The position numbers were made by a program, and so were the translations under genes. From NCBI GenBank assembly GCA_002428415.1, contig DIWI01000078.1, positions 591 to 45,366 of the forward strand: 44,776 nucleotides of DNA, written 5' to 3'. The stretch's first letter is position 1. Every line of letters starts with the position of its first letter. Under the pieces are notes generated by a model that saw only the letters and a program-made list of their open reading frames with translations, had not been told where the DNA came from and made no database searches. The DNA is from Clostridiaceae bacterium UBA6110. Lineage in GTDB: Bacteria > Bacillota > Clostridia > Clostridiales > Clostridiaceae. This document shows positions 34,502 to 42,967 of this stretch, piece by piece.

Positions 34502-35101
34502 TCATATGTTATCTTTAGAGTTACTGCTTGTCTTATCCCTGACAAGTTCCAGGAAATGGTTCCTTGCGTGCATTGTATCAGGATCTATGAACTTCCCCGA
34601 CTTCAATAGGTAAGAGAGGCTTAGGTCAAGTCCCATAAGCATTGCGGCATCAAGATTTTTCACCGCTGCCTTCCTGAGTGCTTCAATACCCTTGAAATCC
34701 CTGTCCTCCTCGATCATGTCAGCAAGGAACACAACCTTGGCCAGGTCGAACATTCCGGGTGTTCCTGTTGTGTGCCATTTTATTGCTTCAAGGATTTCCA
34801 GATCGGGAATTCCTGCTTCAATCTCTGCAAACAAAGCTGCTGCAAATCCATGCAGGACTTCTGCAGGCCGATTCGCATCCCTCAGCCCTTCAGGATGACT
34901 CCTGAGGTACTCCCGAAGCTCATTTTCACGCATATACTTCTTGCAATCGTGAAGATATGCAGCAAGCCTTGCCTTCTTTGGATCCAGGCCATGGATCTTT
35001 GCAAGCTCACCGCTGGCTTTTACTACCCTCAGAGTATGCAGGTATCTGCCTTCTTTAAGGTTCTTCCTTATATATCCGTCAATCTCCGATTCTGTCCACA
35101 T
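34502..35101 (-). CDS. yqeK: HD-domain nucleotide phosphatase, YqeK family (diadenosine tetraphosphatase)
   Basis: A 199-residue HD hydrolase. The metal motifs are visible: GRYLHTLRVV (His), AYLHDCKKYM (the HD pair), EVLHGFAAALF (His) and AIKWHTTGTPGM. YqeK proteins split diadenosine tetraphosphate symmetrically. ATG at 35101 follows GGAGG with a 6-base gap and overlaps the nadD end by 23 bases; an earlier in-frame start at 35128 lies inside nadD and has no site. Typical company of nadD in Firmicutes. Confidence 0.93.
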   Translation of the reverse strand: MWTESEIDGYIRKNLKEGRYLHTLRVVKASGELAKIHGLDPKKARLAAYLHDCKKYMRENELREYLRSHPEGLRDANRPAEVLHGFAAALFAEIEAGIPDLEILEAIKWHTTGTPGMFDLAKVVFLADMIEEDRDFKGIEALRKAAVKNLDAAMLMGLDLSLSYLLKSGKFIDPDTMHARNHFLELVRDKTSSNSKDNI

Positions 35102-35699
35102 TTCTGCCTCCGTAAAGACTGTTATCAAGGATGTACCTTTCCACTTTATCAGGAACCATGAACCTTATGCTTCTTCCTTCAGACACTCTTCTTCTCACAT
35201 CGCTTGACGAAATCTCAAGAATGAGGGAATCAAGCACCACGGGCTCGTGGCCAAGTGAACGGATGAAGTCAAGCGCATCCTGTCTCATCTCGTGAGGATA
35301 GAACCTCCTCTCGAAAACAGTGAGCTTTGCAGCTGCAAGTATCCTGCCTGGTTCCCTCCATTTTGAGAACTCAATGAAGGAGTCCTCACCGATGATGAAG
35401 AAAAGTTCGTCAAGAGGGTACTCTTCCCTGAGATGCTCCATGGTCAGGTAAGTGTAGGACACATCTTCCTTTCGTATCTCATAGTCTGAGACTGTGATTT
35501 TATCAATGCCAAGAAAGGCCAGTTCAAGCATATCCAGGATGTGACCCGGATCCCTTTCTTCAGCCTTCTTGTGTGGAGGTATGTAGTTAGGCATCACTAT
35601 GAGCCTGTCGAGACCCAGTACTTCAATGGCCTCGACAGCCATATAGATATGGCCGTTGTGGACGGGGTTGAAGGTTCCCCCTAGTACCCCCGTCTTCAT
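35079..35699 (-). CDS. nadD: Nicotinate-nucleotide adenylyltransferase
   Basis: Joins nicotinate mononucleotide and ATP into deamido-NAD, the substrate of NadE at the other end of the window. The 206-residue protein has GGTFNPVHNGH (GGxFxPxHxGH nucleotide motif, residues 7-17), PNYIPPHKK and the ISSSDVRRRV motif near the C-terminus. The ATG overlaps the yhbY stop by one base (TGATG), with no clear site of its own, so translation is probably coupled. Confidence 0.96.
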   Translation of the reverse strand: MKTGVLGGTFNPVHNGHIYMAVEAIEVLGLDRLIVMPNYIPPHKKAEERDPGHILDMLELAFLGIDKITVSDYEIRKEDVSYTYLTMEHLREEYPLDELFFIIGEDSFIEFSKWREPGRILAAAKLTVFERRFYPHEMRQDALDFIRSLGHEPVVLDSLILEISSSDVRRRVSEGRSIRFMVPDKVERYILDNSLYGGRNVDRIGD

Positions 35700-35992
35700 C
35701 AGCGCGGGAGCTCTATTTTGGGATTATTCTTGCTTTTCTTGTAAAGCACGATTTTGCTGCCGATTACCTGGACACCTTCACAGCCAAGTGCCGAGCAGAT
35801 CATGTCTGATGCTTCCCTTGGATCCATTCCGCTGTTGTCAAGGACGCTAAGCTTGATGATCTCCCTTTTCTCGAGGGCAGCTTCAATCTGGCTTAGGAAA
35901 GGAGCTTCAATGCCGCCCTTCCCAAGCTGGAATATAGGTTCAATCTTGTTTGCGAGGCTTCTTAAGTAAGCCCTCTGCTTAGTTGTAATCAT
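35699..35992 (-). CDS. yhbY: YhbY-family RNA-binding protein (CRM domain)
   Basis: A 97-residue CRM-domain protein linked to ribosome assembly in bacteria. Visible family features include LRSLANKIEPIFQLGKGG at the N-terminus and the ALGCEGVQVIGSKIVLYKKSK end. ATG at 35992 follows AGGAG. It is 8 bases after obg and overlaps nadD. Confidence 0.94.
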   Translation of the reverse strand: MITTKQRAYLRSLANKIEPIFQLGKGGIEAPFLSQIEAALEKREIIKLSVLDNSGMDPREASDMICSALGCEGVQVIGSKIVLYKKSKNNPKIELPR

Positions 35993-36000
35993 ATTTACTC

Positions 36001-37284
36001 CTATACGTAGAATTCGAATTCGAAATTGTTGAGCCTTACTATATCTCCATCTCCTATGCCCATTTCCCTGAGCTTGTCGAGCACTCCCTTGTTCTTGAGT
36101 ACCTTATGGAAATATCTCAATGAGTCAGGATTTGCGACGTTCACGACATCAAGGAGCCTGTCAACGAAGGATCCGGAGATTACGAACACGCCATCTTCAT
36201 CCACATTGATCTCGTAGGTGAAATGCTTATCTTCAGGTATGAAGAAGTCGTCCAACGTGTACAATGTCTCTTCAACCGGTATCTCGGAAAGCTTTTTAGC
36301 ACATGCCTTCAGCAGATCATCAACTCCGGCTCCGGTTGCTCCTGAAATCCTGTAAATATCAGTGTAGCCGAGCTTTGCGACCTTTTCTGCGAAATCTTCG
36401 AATATGCTATCTTCGTATACCAGGTCAGACTTGTTCATTGCAATTATCTGCGGCCTTGAAGCAAGACGCTCGTCATATTTTTTCAGCTCTTCGTTGATCA
36501 TCAGGAAATCCTCATAAGGGTCCCTGCCTTCAAGTCCGGAAATGTCAATTACATGAACAAGAAGCCTTGTTCTCTCGATGTGCCTCAGGAATGCGATTCC
36601 AAGTCCTACACCTTCAGCTGCACCTTCAATAAGTCCCGGTATGTCAGCTATTACGAATGGATTGATTCCCTGAAGGCTTACAACACCGAGATTCGGAGTA
36701 AGTGTCGTGAAGTGGTAGTTTGCGATCTTAGGGGTAGCCTTTGTCACCTTTGAAAGCAGAGTAGACTTTCCTACGTTAGGGAATCCGAGGAGTCCCACAT
36801 CAGCAAGGAGTTTCAGCTCAAGAGTTACAGTCCTGTCTTCAGCAGGCATGCCAGGCTCTGCGAAATCAGGCGCCTGCCTTGTCGGGGTAGCGAACTTTGC
36901 GTTTCCTTTTCCGCCCCTTCCGCCTCTAAGCACAGTGATCCTGCTGTCTCTCTTTGAAAGGTCCGCAATTATCTTTCCGGTTTCCTTGTCTTTGAGAACT
37001 GTTCCCATGGGAACCTTTATGACCAGGTTCTCTCCTGCCCTTCCGTAGCACCTTGAAGCACCGCCGCTTATTCCATCCTCGGCAACATACTTCCTCTTGT
37101 ATTTGAAATCAAGGAGTGTAGTCATATCGGGATCGACCTGGAATATGACATCTCCGCCTTTTCCGCCGTCTCCTCCATCTGGTCCTCCGAGGGGAACGTA
37201 TTTCTCTCTCCTGAAGGAAACCGAGCCGTTTCCGCCCCTGCCGCTCTTAAGGTATATGTCAGCTATGTCTATAAACATGTTCAT
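36001..37284 (-). CDS. obg: GTPase Obg
   Basis: Essential ribosome-associated GTPase of large-subunit assembly and stress signalling. The 427-residue protein has the glycine-rich Obg fold (LKSGRGGNGSVSFRREKYVPLGGPDGGDGGKGG pattern, from residue 9), the G domain with GFPNVGKSTLLSKV (G1, near 165) and DIPGLIEGA (G3), MNKSDL (G4), and the C-terminal OCT domain of the Firmicute type. The start is ATG at 37284 with GGCGGTG upstream; the frame extends to 37323 but the added residues are not Obg-like. First gene of its operon. Confidence 0.96.
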   Translation of the reverse strand: MNMFIDIADIYLKSGRGGNGSVSFRREKYVPLGGPDGGDGGKGGDVIFQVDPDMTTLLDFKYKRKYVAEDGISGGASRCYGRAGENLVIKVPMGTVLKDKETGKIIADLSKRDSRITVLRGGRGGKGNAKFATPTRQAPDFAEPGMPAEDRTVTLELKLLADVGLLGFPNVGKSTLLSKVTKATPKIANYHFTTLTPNLGVVSLQGINPFVIADIPGLIEGAAEGVGLGIAFLRHIERTRLLVHVIDISGLEGRDPYEDFLMINEELKKYDERLASRPQIIAMNKSDLVYEDSIFEDFAEKVAKLGYTDIYRISGATGAGVDDLLKACAKKLSEIPVEETLYTLDDFFIPEDKHFTYEINVDEDGVFVISGSFVDRLLDVVNVANPDSLRYFHKVLKNKGVLDKLREMGIGDGDIVRLNNFEFEFYV

Positions 37285-37341
37285 TTTTTCACCGCCTGTA
37301 TTTTCCGGCAGGGTTTCTGCCATAAAGCTTGCATCAGTTCA

Positions 37342-37347
37342 ATTATA
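37342..37347 (-). promoter_or_regulatory. -10 box for the obg operon
   Basis: A perfect TATAAT on the minus strand between the rpmA terminator and obg, about 58 bases before the ATG. The -35 region is weak. Confidence 0.5.
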
Positions 37348-37361
37348 CCCAAATGAAGGGT

Positions 37362-37389
37362 AAAAGAAAACCTGCCTATTCAGCAGGTT
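37362..37389 (-). terminator. Terminator after rpmA
   Basis: AACCTGC and GCAGGTT around a 7-base loop, followed on the minus strand by TTCTTTT. It separates the rplU operon from obg. Confidence 0.75.
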
Positions 37390-37399
37390 GAAAATACGA

Positions 37400-37699
37400 T
37401 TATTCAGCTATTGCTTCCAGCTCTACCTGGTAAACGCTAGCTTTCTTCTTGTCCTTGCCAAGTCTCTCGTATCTTACGACACCATCGATCTTAGCGAACA
37501 AAGTATCATCTTTGCCTATTCCAACATTGGTACCGGGATGGATCTTAGTCCCTCTCTGCCTTACCAGTATGTTTCCTGCAAGTACAAATTGTCCGTCGGC
37601 TGACTTAACGCCGAGTCTCTTTGACTGCGAGTCTCTTCCGTTTCTTGTACTACCTCCGCCCACCTTGTGCGCGAAGAACTGAAGGTTCATTATAAGCAT
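37400..37699 (-). CDS. rpmA: Ribosomal protein L27 (with cleavable N-terminal extension)
   Basis: A 99-residue L27 of the 50S subunit, at the peptidyl transferase centre. The N-terminus MLIMNLQFFAHKVGGGST has the Firmicute extension removed by Prp between Phe and Ala (QFF then AHK), so the mature protein starts at Ala-10. Core motifs include RDSQSKRLGVK and RQRGTKIHPG. ATG at 37699 follows GAGGAGG. It directly follows prp, the protease gene, in the operon. Confidence 0.97.
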   Translation of the reverse strand: MLIMNLQFFAHKVGGGSTRNGRDSQSKRLGVKSADGQFVLAGNILVRQRGTKIHPGTNVGIGKDDTLFAKIDGVVRYERLGKDKKKASVYQVELEAIAE

Positions 37700-37701
37700 G
37701 G

Positions 37702-38034
37702 TTACACCTCCTCTTCGATTATCTTGATATGATCTTCGTATTGGGCTTCAATCGCCTGCATACCCAGCCTGAGAGTCTCAAGAAGTACCTGGGCCTTTTC
37801 CTTTTCAGCATCATTTGCTTTGTCGATGCTCATCGAGAAATAGCCTCCATCCTGTCTCATGTCAAGCCTGTTTGGTATCTTAAGGATTTCATCGATCCCA
37901 TTGTAGATCATCATGCACTGGGCCGTAGCCGCAGCGCAGACTATGTCTTCTCCATAATTTCCGTAGTCTGCATGCCCTTCGAAAGTGAAGGATATGAGCA
38001 TTCCGGATCTTCTCAGGAATCTAGCCTCCAACAT
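37702..38034 (-). CDS. prp: Ribosomal-processing cysteine protease Prp
   Basis: A 110-residue cysteine protease that cleaves the L27 N-terminal extension. Catalytic His and Cys are seen in EGHADYGNYGEDIVCAAATA (His at about residue 21 and Cys at about 33). ATG at 38034 lies one base after the rplU stop without a clear site, so translation is probably coupled to rplU. Sandwiched between rplU and rpmA, as in other Firmicutes. Confidence 0.95.
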   Translation of the reverse strand: MLEARFLRRSGMLISFTFEGHADYGNYGEDIVCAAATAQCMMIYNGIDEILKIPNRLDMRQDGGYFSMSIDKANDAEKEKAQVLLETLRLGMQAIEAQYEDHIKIIEEEV

Positions 38035-38035
38035 A

Positions 38036-38350
38036 TTACGCTTCGATCTTCTCGATCAGGAGCTTAGTGTATGGCTGTCTGTGACCCTGCTTCTTTCTGT
38101 AGTCCTTCTTTGGCTTGTATTTGAATACAATAACTTTCTTTGCCTTGTCCTGGGCTACAACCTTGGCAACTACCTTTGCACCGTCTACAACCGGAGCGCC
38201 TACCTTGAGCTCTCCTTCTGCTGTTGTGACTGCAAGGACATCAGTAAGCTCAACTGTTGAATCAACATCAGCGATGAGCTTCTCAACGTATATGACGTCG
38301 CCTTCGGATACTCTGTATTGCTTTCCACCTGTCTTCAAAACTGCGAACAT
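38036..38350 (-). CDS. rplU: Ribosomal protein L21
   Basis: A 104-residue 50S protein: MFAVLKTGGKQYRVSEGD at the N-terminus and KKDYRKKQGHRQPYTKL near the C-terminus are diagnostic. The ATG at 38350 has GAGGAGGTG upstream; a start four codons earlier is less likely because it would overlap the site. A structured leader precedes it. Confidence 0.97.
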   Translation of the reverse strand: MFAVLKTGGKQYRVSEGDVIYVEKLIADVDSTVELTDVLAVTTAEGELKVGAPVVDGAKVVAKVVAQDKAKKVIVFKYKPKKDYRKKQGHRQPYTKLLIEKIEA

Positions 38351-38427
38351 AAAACTTTCCACCTCCTCATACCAGTACTCGCCATCGAGGTAAGCATGCT
38401 TTTTAAAACCTCTTCTGTGCGGCCTAC
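38351..38427 (-). ncRNA. L21 leader (ribosomal protein leader element)
   Basis: The minus-strand leader holds CCGCACAGAAGAGG, then GCATGC, ACCTCGATGGCGAG and GAGGAGG, a pattern I recall for the Firmicute L21 leader, where an RNA structure feeds back on rplU-rpmA expression. AGAGGTTTT can pair with the later ACCTC segment. No covariance test was made. Confidence 0.65.
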
Positions 38428-38432
38428 AAGGT

Positions 38433-38462
38433 ATTGTACCATCAGTGCCTAATATATGTAAA
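38433..38462 (-). promoter_or_regulatory. Promoter of rplU-prp-rpmA
   Basis: On the minus strand: TTTACA (38462-38457), 18-bp spacer, TACAAT (38438-38433). Transcription would start just before the L21 leader. Confidence 0.65.
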
Positions 38463-38469
38463 GTAAAAA

Positions 38470-39879
38470 TTACGGATTTATCAGATGTTTCTCCTTATCC
38501 CTGACCTGAGTTCCGAATATGAGGGGTTCCAGAAGAAATTGCTCATGTGTTCCTGAGAATGTCAGATAGATTCTCCTGTCGCCTGCATCGATTCTGTCTA
38601 TGAAGCCTCTGATATCTGCTTCAATCCTCACCCTGAACCTTTCATTCAGTCCGATATGGAAATCCCTTACATCTGCTGACTTCAGTTCTCTTTTCAGCTC
38701 ATTCCTGATGAGCCAGAGAGTGTATTCCAGGGAAAGAAGCTGGCTTGATCCGCAGCAGGGACATTTTTCGCTGATGTGGCTCCTGACACTTAGTCCCCTT
38801 CCTCTTCTTGCAATCTGCATTATACCAAGTTCTGTAAGAGGGTAGGCGGTAGCCTTGCTGTGGTCTTTCCTCAGCTCATCAGTGACTTTCTGAAGAAGCA
38901 CTTTTTTGCTTTCATCATCCTTCATATCTACGAAATCGATAGATATTATACCAAAAAGGTTCCTGAGACGTATCTGCCTGACAGCTTCCGCTGCAGCTGC
39001 AAGATTCAGCTCCAGTGATGAATCCTCACGGCTCCCCTTGCCTTGCTTTTTGGCACTGTTGACGTCGATGACATGCATTGCCTCTGTGCTTTCGATTACG
39101 AGGTTTCCGCCTCCTGCAAGTGTAACCTTAGGGTTAAGAAGCTTTACTATCTCCTTCTCAATTCCGTAGAAGTCGAAAAGGCCCTGCGGATCCCTGTGAA
39201 GAAGGGACGGAAGAGAAAATTCACTTTTAAGGTGTTCCCTGGTTTCTTCAGTGTCAACATAGACAAGGTTCAAATCCGTGAAATTGTCCCGTATGACTCT
39301 GCCAAGCACTGATTCATCTCCGTATATCTTCCGTGGTCCGATACCATTCTCAGCTTTCCTGAGTGCTTCATCAAAAGCAGCCTTCAGTTCCTGTGCTTCC
39401 TCAAGAACATCCTCCCTTGAGGCTTCAAGTGAAGCTTCCCTGTAGAGCACCCTGTAGCCATCAACAGTCTTCAGGTTCCCATGCTTTGCAAACAGTGCCT
39501 CCGGGTCAATCTTTTGAGAATATGTGATTCCTTTTCCGATTGAAAGGACGATATATTTTCCTGCAATGGAGACCTTGTCAGTAACCTTGGCTCCTTTGCC
39601 TCCGGATTTTTCCTTCAGCACCTCGACGAGTATACCCTGTCCTTCCCTGAAGTCCTTCAGCCTTGCCTTGTCCTGGACGAACATGTACGCGTTCTTCACA
39701 TCACCGATATCGATGAAGACAGAGCTGAGTGAAGTTACCGTATTCTTCACTACACCAAGGATAAGGTTCCCGGGAAGTATTCCCTTGTCCTTCTCCTCAA
39801 AATGGCATTCTGTCAGAACGCCGTCTTCCTTGACAGCTATTCTTCTGGTCCAGCTGTCCTCTATGAATATCTCCTTCAA
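38470..39879 (-). CDS. rng: Ribonuclease G/E-family endoribonuclease
   Basis: A 469-residue endonuclease for rRNA maturation and mRNA turnover. It has an N-terminal S1 domain (near residues 35-120, LILGVVKNTVTSLSSVFIDIGD), then the RNase E/G core, with catalytic Asp residues in HVIDVNSAKKQG and IDFVDM, and a metal-binding CPCCG near residue 385. The start is TTG at 39879 after GGAGG; no ATG is nearby. It precedes rplU on the same strand, as in many Clostridia. Confidence 0.94.
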   Translation of the reverse strand: MKEIFIEDSWTRRIAVKEDGVLTECHFEEKDKGILPGNLILGVVKNTVTSLSSVFIDIGDVKNAYMFVQDKARLKDFREGQGILVEVLKEKSGGKGAKVTDKVSIAGKYIVLSIGKGITYSQKIDPEALFAKHGNLKTVDGYRVLYREASLEASREDVLEEAQELKAAFDEALRKAENGIGPRKIYGDESVLGRVIRDNFTDLNLVYVDTEETREHLKSEFSLPSLLHRDPQGLFDFYGIEKEIVKLLNPKVTLAGGGNLVIESTEAMHVIDVNSAKKQGKGSREDSSLELNLAAAAEAVRQIRLRNLFGIISIDFVDMKDDESKKVLLQKVTDELRKDHSKATAYPLTELGIMQIARRGRGLSVRSHISEKCPCCGSSQLLSLEYTLWLIRNELKRELKSADVRDFHIGLNERFRVRIEADIRGFIDRIDAGDRRIYLTFSGTHEQFLLEPLIFGTQVRDKEKHLINP

Positions 39880-39899
39880 ATTACAACCTCCAATAAGAC

Positions 39900-41006
39900 T
39901 TAGAATAAGGTAGTCTTTCTCTTCATCCCCACATTAAGCACCATTCCAAGTGCAATGAAGGTAGTAAGGACTGAGCTTCCCCCATATGACACAAGTGGCA
40001 GGGTTATGCCGGAAATAGGCATGAGTCCCATGGTCATTCCAATATTCTGAAGTATCGAGAACAGGAAGATCGAGAAAACTCCAACCGCTATGCATCTTCC
40101 GAAAAGGTCCTCTGTTGTCTTGGCTATCCTTATCATCCTGTACATCATATAGCCGTACAGTGCGAGAAGAAAGAGCCCTCCTGCAAGACCGAAGTTTTCC
40201 GATATTACAGAGAAAATGAAATCAGTGTGGTTTTCAGGGACTCTCCTGTAGAACCCTGCGGTTTCTGAGCCTGTCAGTTTCCCTGACCCTATGGCGATGA
40301 TGCTCTGTGAAAGCTGATAGTTTATCCCCAGGTCAGAACCCTCCTGGTATAGGAACGATGAAAGCCGGGCTTTCCAGTGGCTTGGCAGAAAATTCGTATT
40401 GAGGACGAAAATTACTGCAGCTGCAATGAAGCCGAACCCGCTTCCAATTACCTTCATCGACAGCCCAACTGAAAAGAATATTCCAAGGGTTATGAAGAAG
40501 GTTACCATTGTGAGTCCCATATCAGGCTGAAGCATCATGAGAACCATCGGAATGAGGGCATAAATGGCAGTTGTGACAAAGCCCCTTACGGTATTGACAT
40601 CTCCATCGGTCTTCTGGAGCCTTTTTCCCAGCATCATCATCGTGGTCAGCTTGGCAAATTCAGCTGGCTGGAGACCCCTTTGACCGATGGAGAACCATCC
40701 GGCGGCACCCTTTACCTTTGAAGTTGCAAGTACCACAAGAAGCAATGCGATTGTGATCCAGTAGAGGATTTCGACAATCTTGTATATCATCCTGTAATCC
40801 AAAAGAAGTATTACATAAACAACAAAGAGTGAAACCAGGAGCCACGTCAGCTGAAGTCTGGCATAATATATTCCTGATGTCTCATAGGTAGCCCTATAAA
40901 TGTTGTAAGCGCCAAACATGAGTATGGCGACCGCGGGGATCAGTATTCCCAGGTCTATCTCACGAAGCTGCTTCTTGTCTATCATGAACGATCTTAAAAA
41001 ATTCAT
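39900..41006 (-). CDS. rodA: Rod-shape-determining glycosyltransferase RodA
   Basis: SEDS-family membrane protein that polymerises peptidoglycan during cell elongation. The 368-residue protein has about ten hydrophobic helices, with GAAGWFSIGQRGLQPAEFAKL and the late LPFVSYGGSS-type motif (here LPLVSYGGSSVLT near residue 340). ATG at 41006 follows GGAG; an in-frame TTG four codons upstream is less likely. It needs a class B PBP partner, which is not in this window. Confidence 0.95.
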   Translation of the reverse strand: MNFLRSFMIDKKQLREIDLGILIPAVAILMFGAYNIYRATYETSGIYYARLQLTWLLVSLFVVYVILLLDYRMIYKIVEILYWITIALLLVVLATSKVKGAAGWFSIGQRGLQPAEFAKLTTMMMLGKRLQKTDGDVNTVRGFVTTAIYALIPMVLMMLQPDMGLTMVTFFITLGIFFSVGLSMKVIGSGFGFIAAAVIFVLNTNFLPSHWKARLSSFLYQEGSDLGINYQLSQSIIAIGSGKLTGSETAGFYRRVPENHTDFIFSVISENFGLAGGLFLLALYGYMMYRMIRIAKTTEDLFGRCIAVGVFSIFLFSILQNIGMTMGLMPISGITLPLVSYGGSSVLTTFIALGMVLNVGMKRKTTLF

Positions 41007-41016
41007 ATTATTCTCC

Positions 41017-41070
41017 AAAAAAATAAGATGCTGCAGGTCAATAGCATAATTCTAAACCATACAGCATCTT
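41017..41070 (-). terminator. Terminator between minE and rodA
   Basis: On the minus strand, AAGATGCTG pairs with CAGCATCTT across a 28-base loop, then A and seven T. The T-run runs directly into the rodA ribosome site, so leaky termination or attenuation is possible. Confidence 0.65.
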
Positions 41071-41114
41071 TTCGCAATTAAAGGACCCTTAACTTAGTAT
41101 TAAAGAATACCTGA

Positions 41115-41378
41115 TCAGCCCTGCCTCATCTTCTTGATTGGAATGTTGGCGACGAGTGCCGGTACTGAGCCATACTCTGTCTCGGTGGTTGTCATCTGGA
41201 GCTCCATGTCGGCATCGATCTCCACATACTTCCTGAGTACATCCATGATCTCGTTCTTTATGTTCTCGAGAAGCTCAGGAGATACGTCTCCTCTGTCATG
41301 CATAAGTATCAGCTTCAGCCTGTCCTTTGCAACCTCCTTGGAACCTGTCTTTTTCTTGAAGAAACTAAAAATATCCAT
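41115..41378 (-). CDS. minE: Cell division topological specificity factor MinE
   Basis: An 87-residue protein that stimulates the MinD ATPase and drives Min patterning. KDRLKLILMHDRGDVSPELLENIKNEIMDVLRKYV (anti-MinCD and topological regions) is typical. ATG at 41378 follows GGGAG. It is 12 bases after minD; finding MinE means this cell uses the oscillating Min system rather than the DivIVA-only type. Confidence 0.96.
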   Translation of the reverse strand: MDIFSFFKKKTGSKEVAKDRLKLILMHDRGDVSPELLENIKNEIMDVLRKYVEIDADMELQMTTTETEYGSVPALVANIPIKKMRQG

Positions 41379-41390
41379 TCTCCCGCCCCC

Positions 41391-42188
41391 CTATCTCTTT
41401 TTGAAAAGCTTCGACAGCTTTGTGAGGAAGCTCTCTTCCTCAGGCTTAAGGTCAAGCAGCGGAACATCTTCCCCGGAAATTCTCTTGGCTATGTTGAGGA
41501 AAGCGGTTCCTGCCCTGGTGCCTTCCACGAGCACTATAGGCTCGCCCTTGTTTGTGGATACTGTTATGCTCCTGTCATCAGGAACCACTCCAAGAAGCTT
41601 TACTGAAAGTATCTCCAGTATGTCCTCTATGTTAAGCATGTCGCCGTTCTCTGTCATTTCGTAGTTAAGCCTGTTTATTATAACCCTGTGGTTCTCAATT
41701 CCCTTGGCATCCAGCTTTCCGATGACCCTGTCTGCATCCCTTACGGATGTGACTTCAGGATTGACCACGATTATTGCGCTGTCAGCTGCTGCTATTGAGT
41801 TCTCGAATCCCTGCTCTATTCCAGCCGGGCAGTCGATGAGTATATAATCAAACTCTTCCCTCAGGTCATTGACAAGTCCTATCATCTGATCAGTTGAAAT
41901 ATCGTTCTTGTCCTTTGTCTGTGCAGTAGGCAAAAGACAAAGGTTTGGAAGCCTTTTGTCCTTTATAAGTGCCTGCTTGAGCTTGCACCTGCCGTCAAAA
42001 TAGTCGATCATGGTGTAGACGATCCTGTTCTCGAGACCCATCAGAACATCAAGGTTCCTGAGTCCTGTGTCTCCATCTATTACGACTACCTTCTTCCCCA
42101 TCTGTGCAAGAGCAGTTCCGATATTGGCTGTAGTCGTAGTTTTTCCGACTCCGCCCTTTCCTGAGGTTATTACAATTGATTCTGCCAT
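41391..42188 (-). CDS. minD: Septum site-determining ATPase MinD
   Basis: A membrane-cycling ATPase that recruits MinC. The 265-residue protein has the deviant Walker A SGKGGVGKTT at residues 9-18, IDCPAGIEQGFE, and a C-terminal amphipathic helix FLTKLSKLFKKR for membrane binding. ATG at 42188 with AGGAGA upstream is preferred over the longer frame (to 42260) that overlaps minC. Confidence 0.97.
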   Translation of the reverse strand: MAESIVITSGKGGVGKTTTTANIGTALAQMGKKVVVIDGDTGLRNLDVLMGLENRIVYTMIDYFDGRCKLKQALIKDKRLPNLCLLPTAQTKDKNDISTDQMIGLVNDLREEFDYILIDCPAGIEQGFENSIAAADSAIIVVNPEVTSVRDADRVIGKLDAKGIENHRVIINRLNYEMTENGDMLNIEDILEILSVKLLGVVPDDRSITVSTNKGEPIVLVEGTRAGTAFLNIAKRISGEDVPLLDLKPEEESFLTKLSKLFKKR

Positions 42189-42210
42189 GTTTTCATTCTC
42201 TCCTTTGAAC

Positions 42211-42849
42211 TTAGATGATGAATTTTCCCGGATTGTAAGGTTCAACATAAATGGCGCCATCCTTTAGCTTTGCCACTTCAGGATAGCTGGTCTTGTTCGA
42301 CTCGGGGGGTCTTGCGAATATACCCGCTATCGAAAGAAGCGCTGGCGTCATTCCTATGGCTGCTATGATGGCATCCTCGTTTCCTGATGAACCTGCAAAT
42401 ACCCTGCCTTTTAACTGTCCCATGATGATTATGTTCCCTTCGGCATGTATCTCGGCACCGATGTGGACATCACCAACCACCACTACGTTTCCCGGGTAGT
42501 CCACCAGGGCTCCTCCTCTGAGGCTCTTTGTGATGAATTTGGTCTGTCCTTCACTTATACCTTTGAATACCTTTGGAAGGTCCTCTCGCCTGTTTGATTC
42601 TTCAAACTGTATGCTAGGGATGTTAAGCTCTCCCATGAGAGACTGTCTGAGATAGTCCATCTCCTGGTCCTTCAGCCTGATCGGATATGTCGTTACAAAC
42701 ATGGCATTTCCGTCATAAAATTTCCGAAGCGGCTCCATCTTCTGTCTGATTGCGTCAGCAAGCTCCTCCATGGAGCTGAATTCCATTAGATTGATAAGAA
42801 GGTTCAGTCCCTTCCTGTTTCCCTTTATCTGAAGTCTGTCGATCCCCAT
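42211..42849 (-). CDS. minC: Septum site-determining protein MinC
   Basis: A 212-residue FtsZ inhibitor. The N-terminal FtsZ-antagonist domain (residues 1-100) is followed by the C-terminal beta-helix: RGGALVDYPGNVVVVGDVHIGAEIHAEGNIIIMGQLKGRVFAG is diagnostic and binds MinD. ATG at 42849 follows GGAGG; an earlier in-frame start at 42864 lacks spacing. First gene of minC-minD-minE. Confidence 0.95.
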   Translation of the reverse strand: MGIDRLQIKGNRKGLNLLINLMEFSSMEELADAIRQKMEPLRKFYDGNAMFVTTYPIRLKDQEMDYLRQSLMGELNIPSIQFEESNRREDLPKVFKGISEGQTKFITKSLRGGALVDYPGNVVVVGDVHIGAEIHAEGNIIIMGQLKGRVFAGSSGNEDAIIAAIGMTPALLSIAGIFARPPESNKTSYPEVAKLKDGAIYVEPYNPGKFII

Positions 42850-42933
42850 TTCAACCTCCGTCAATGCTGCGATTTAACGCTCAACTCCTATTCTATAAGA
42901 ATCAGCGAAATAATGCTATAGCGAAAGATGGCA

Positions 42934-42967
42934 TAAAAAAGTAAAAATCCTTGTGCCCAAGGATCTT
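42934..42967 (-). terminator. Terminator between mreD and minC
   Basis: On the minus strand, ATCCTTG pairs with CAAGGAT across GGCA, followed by TTTT and a further TTTTTT. It indicates that mreBCD and minCDE are separate transcripts. Confidence 0.8.
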
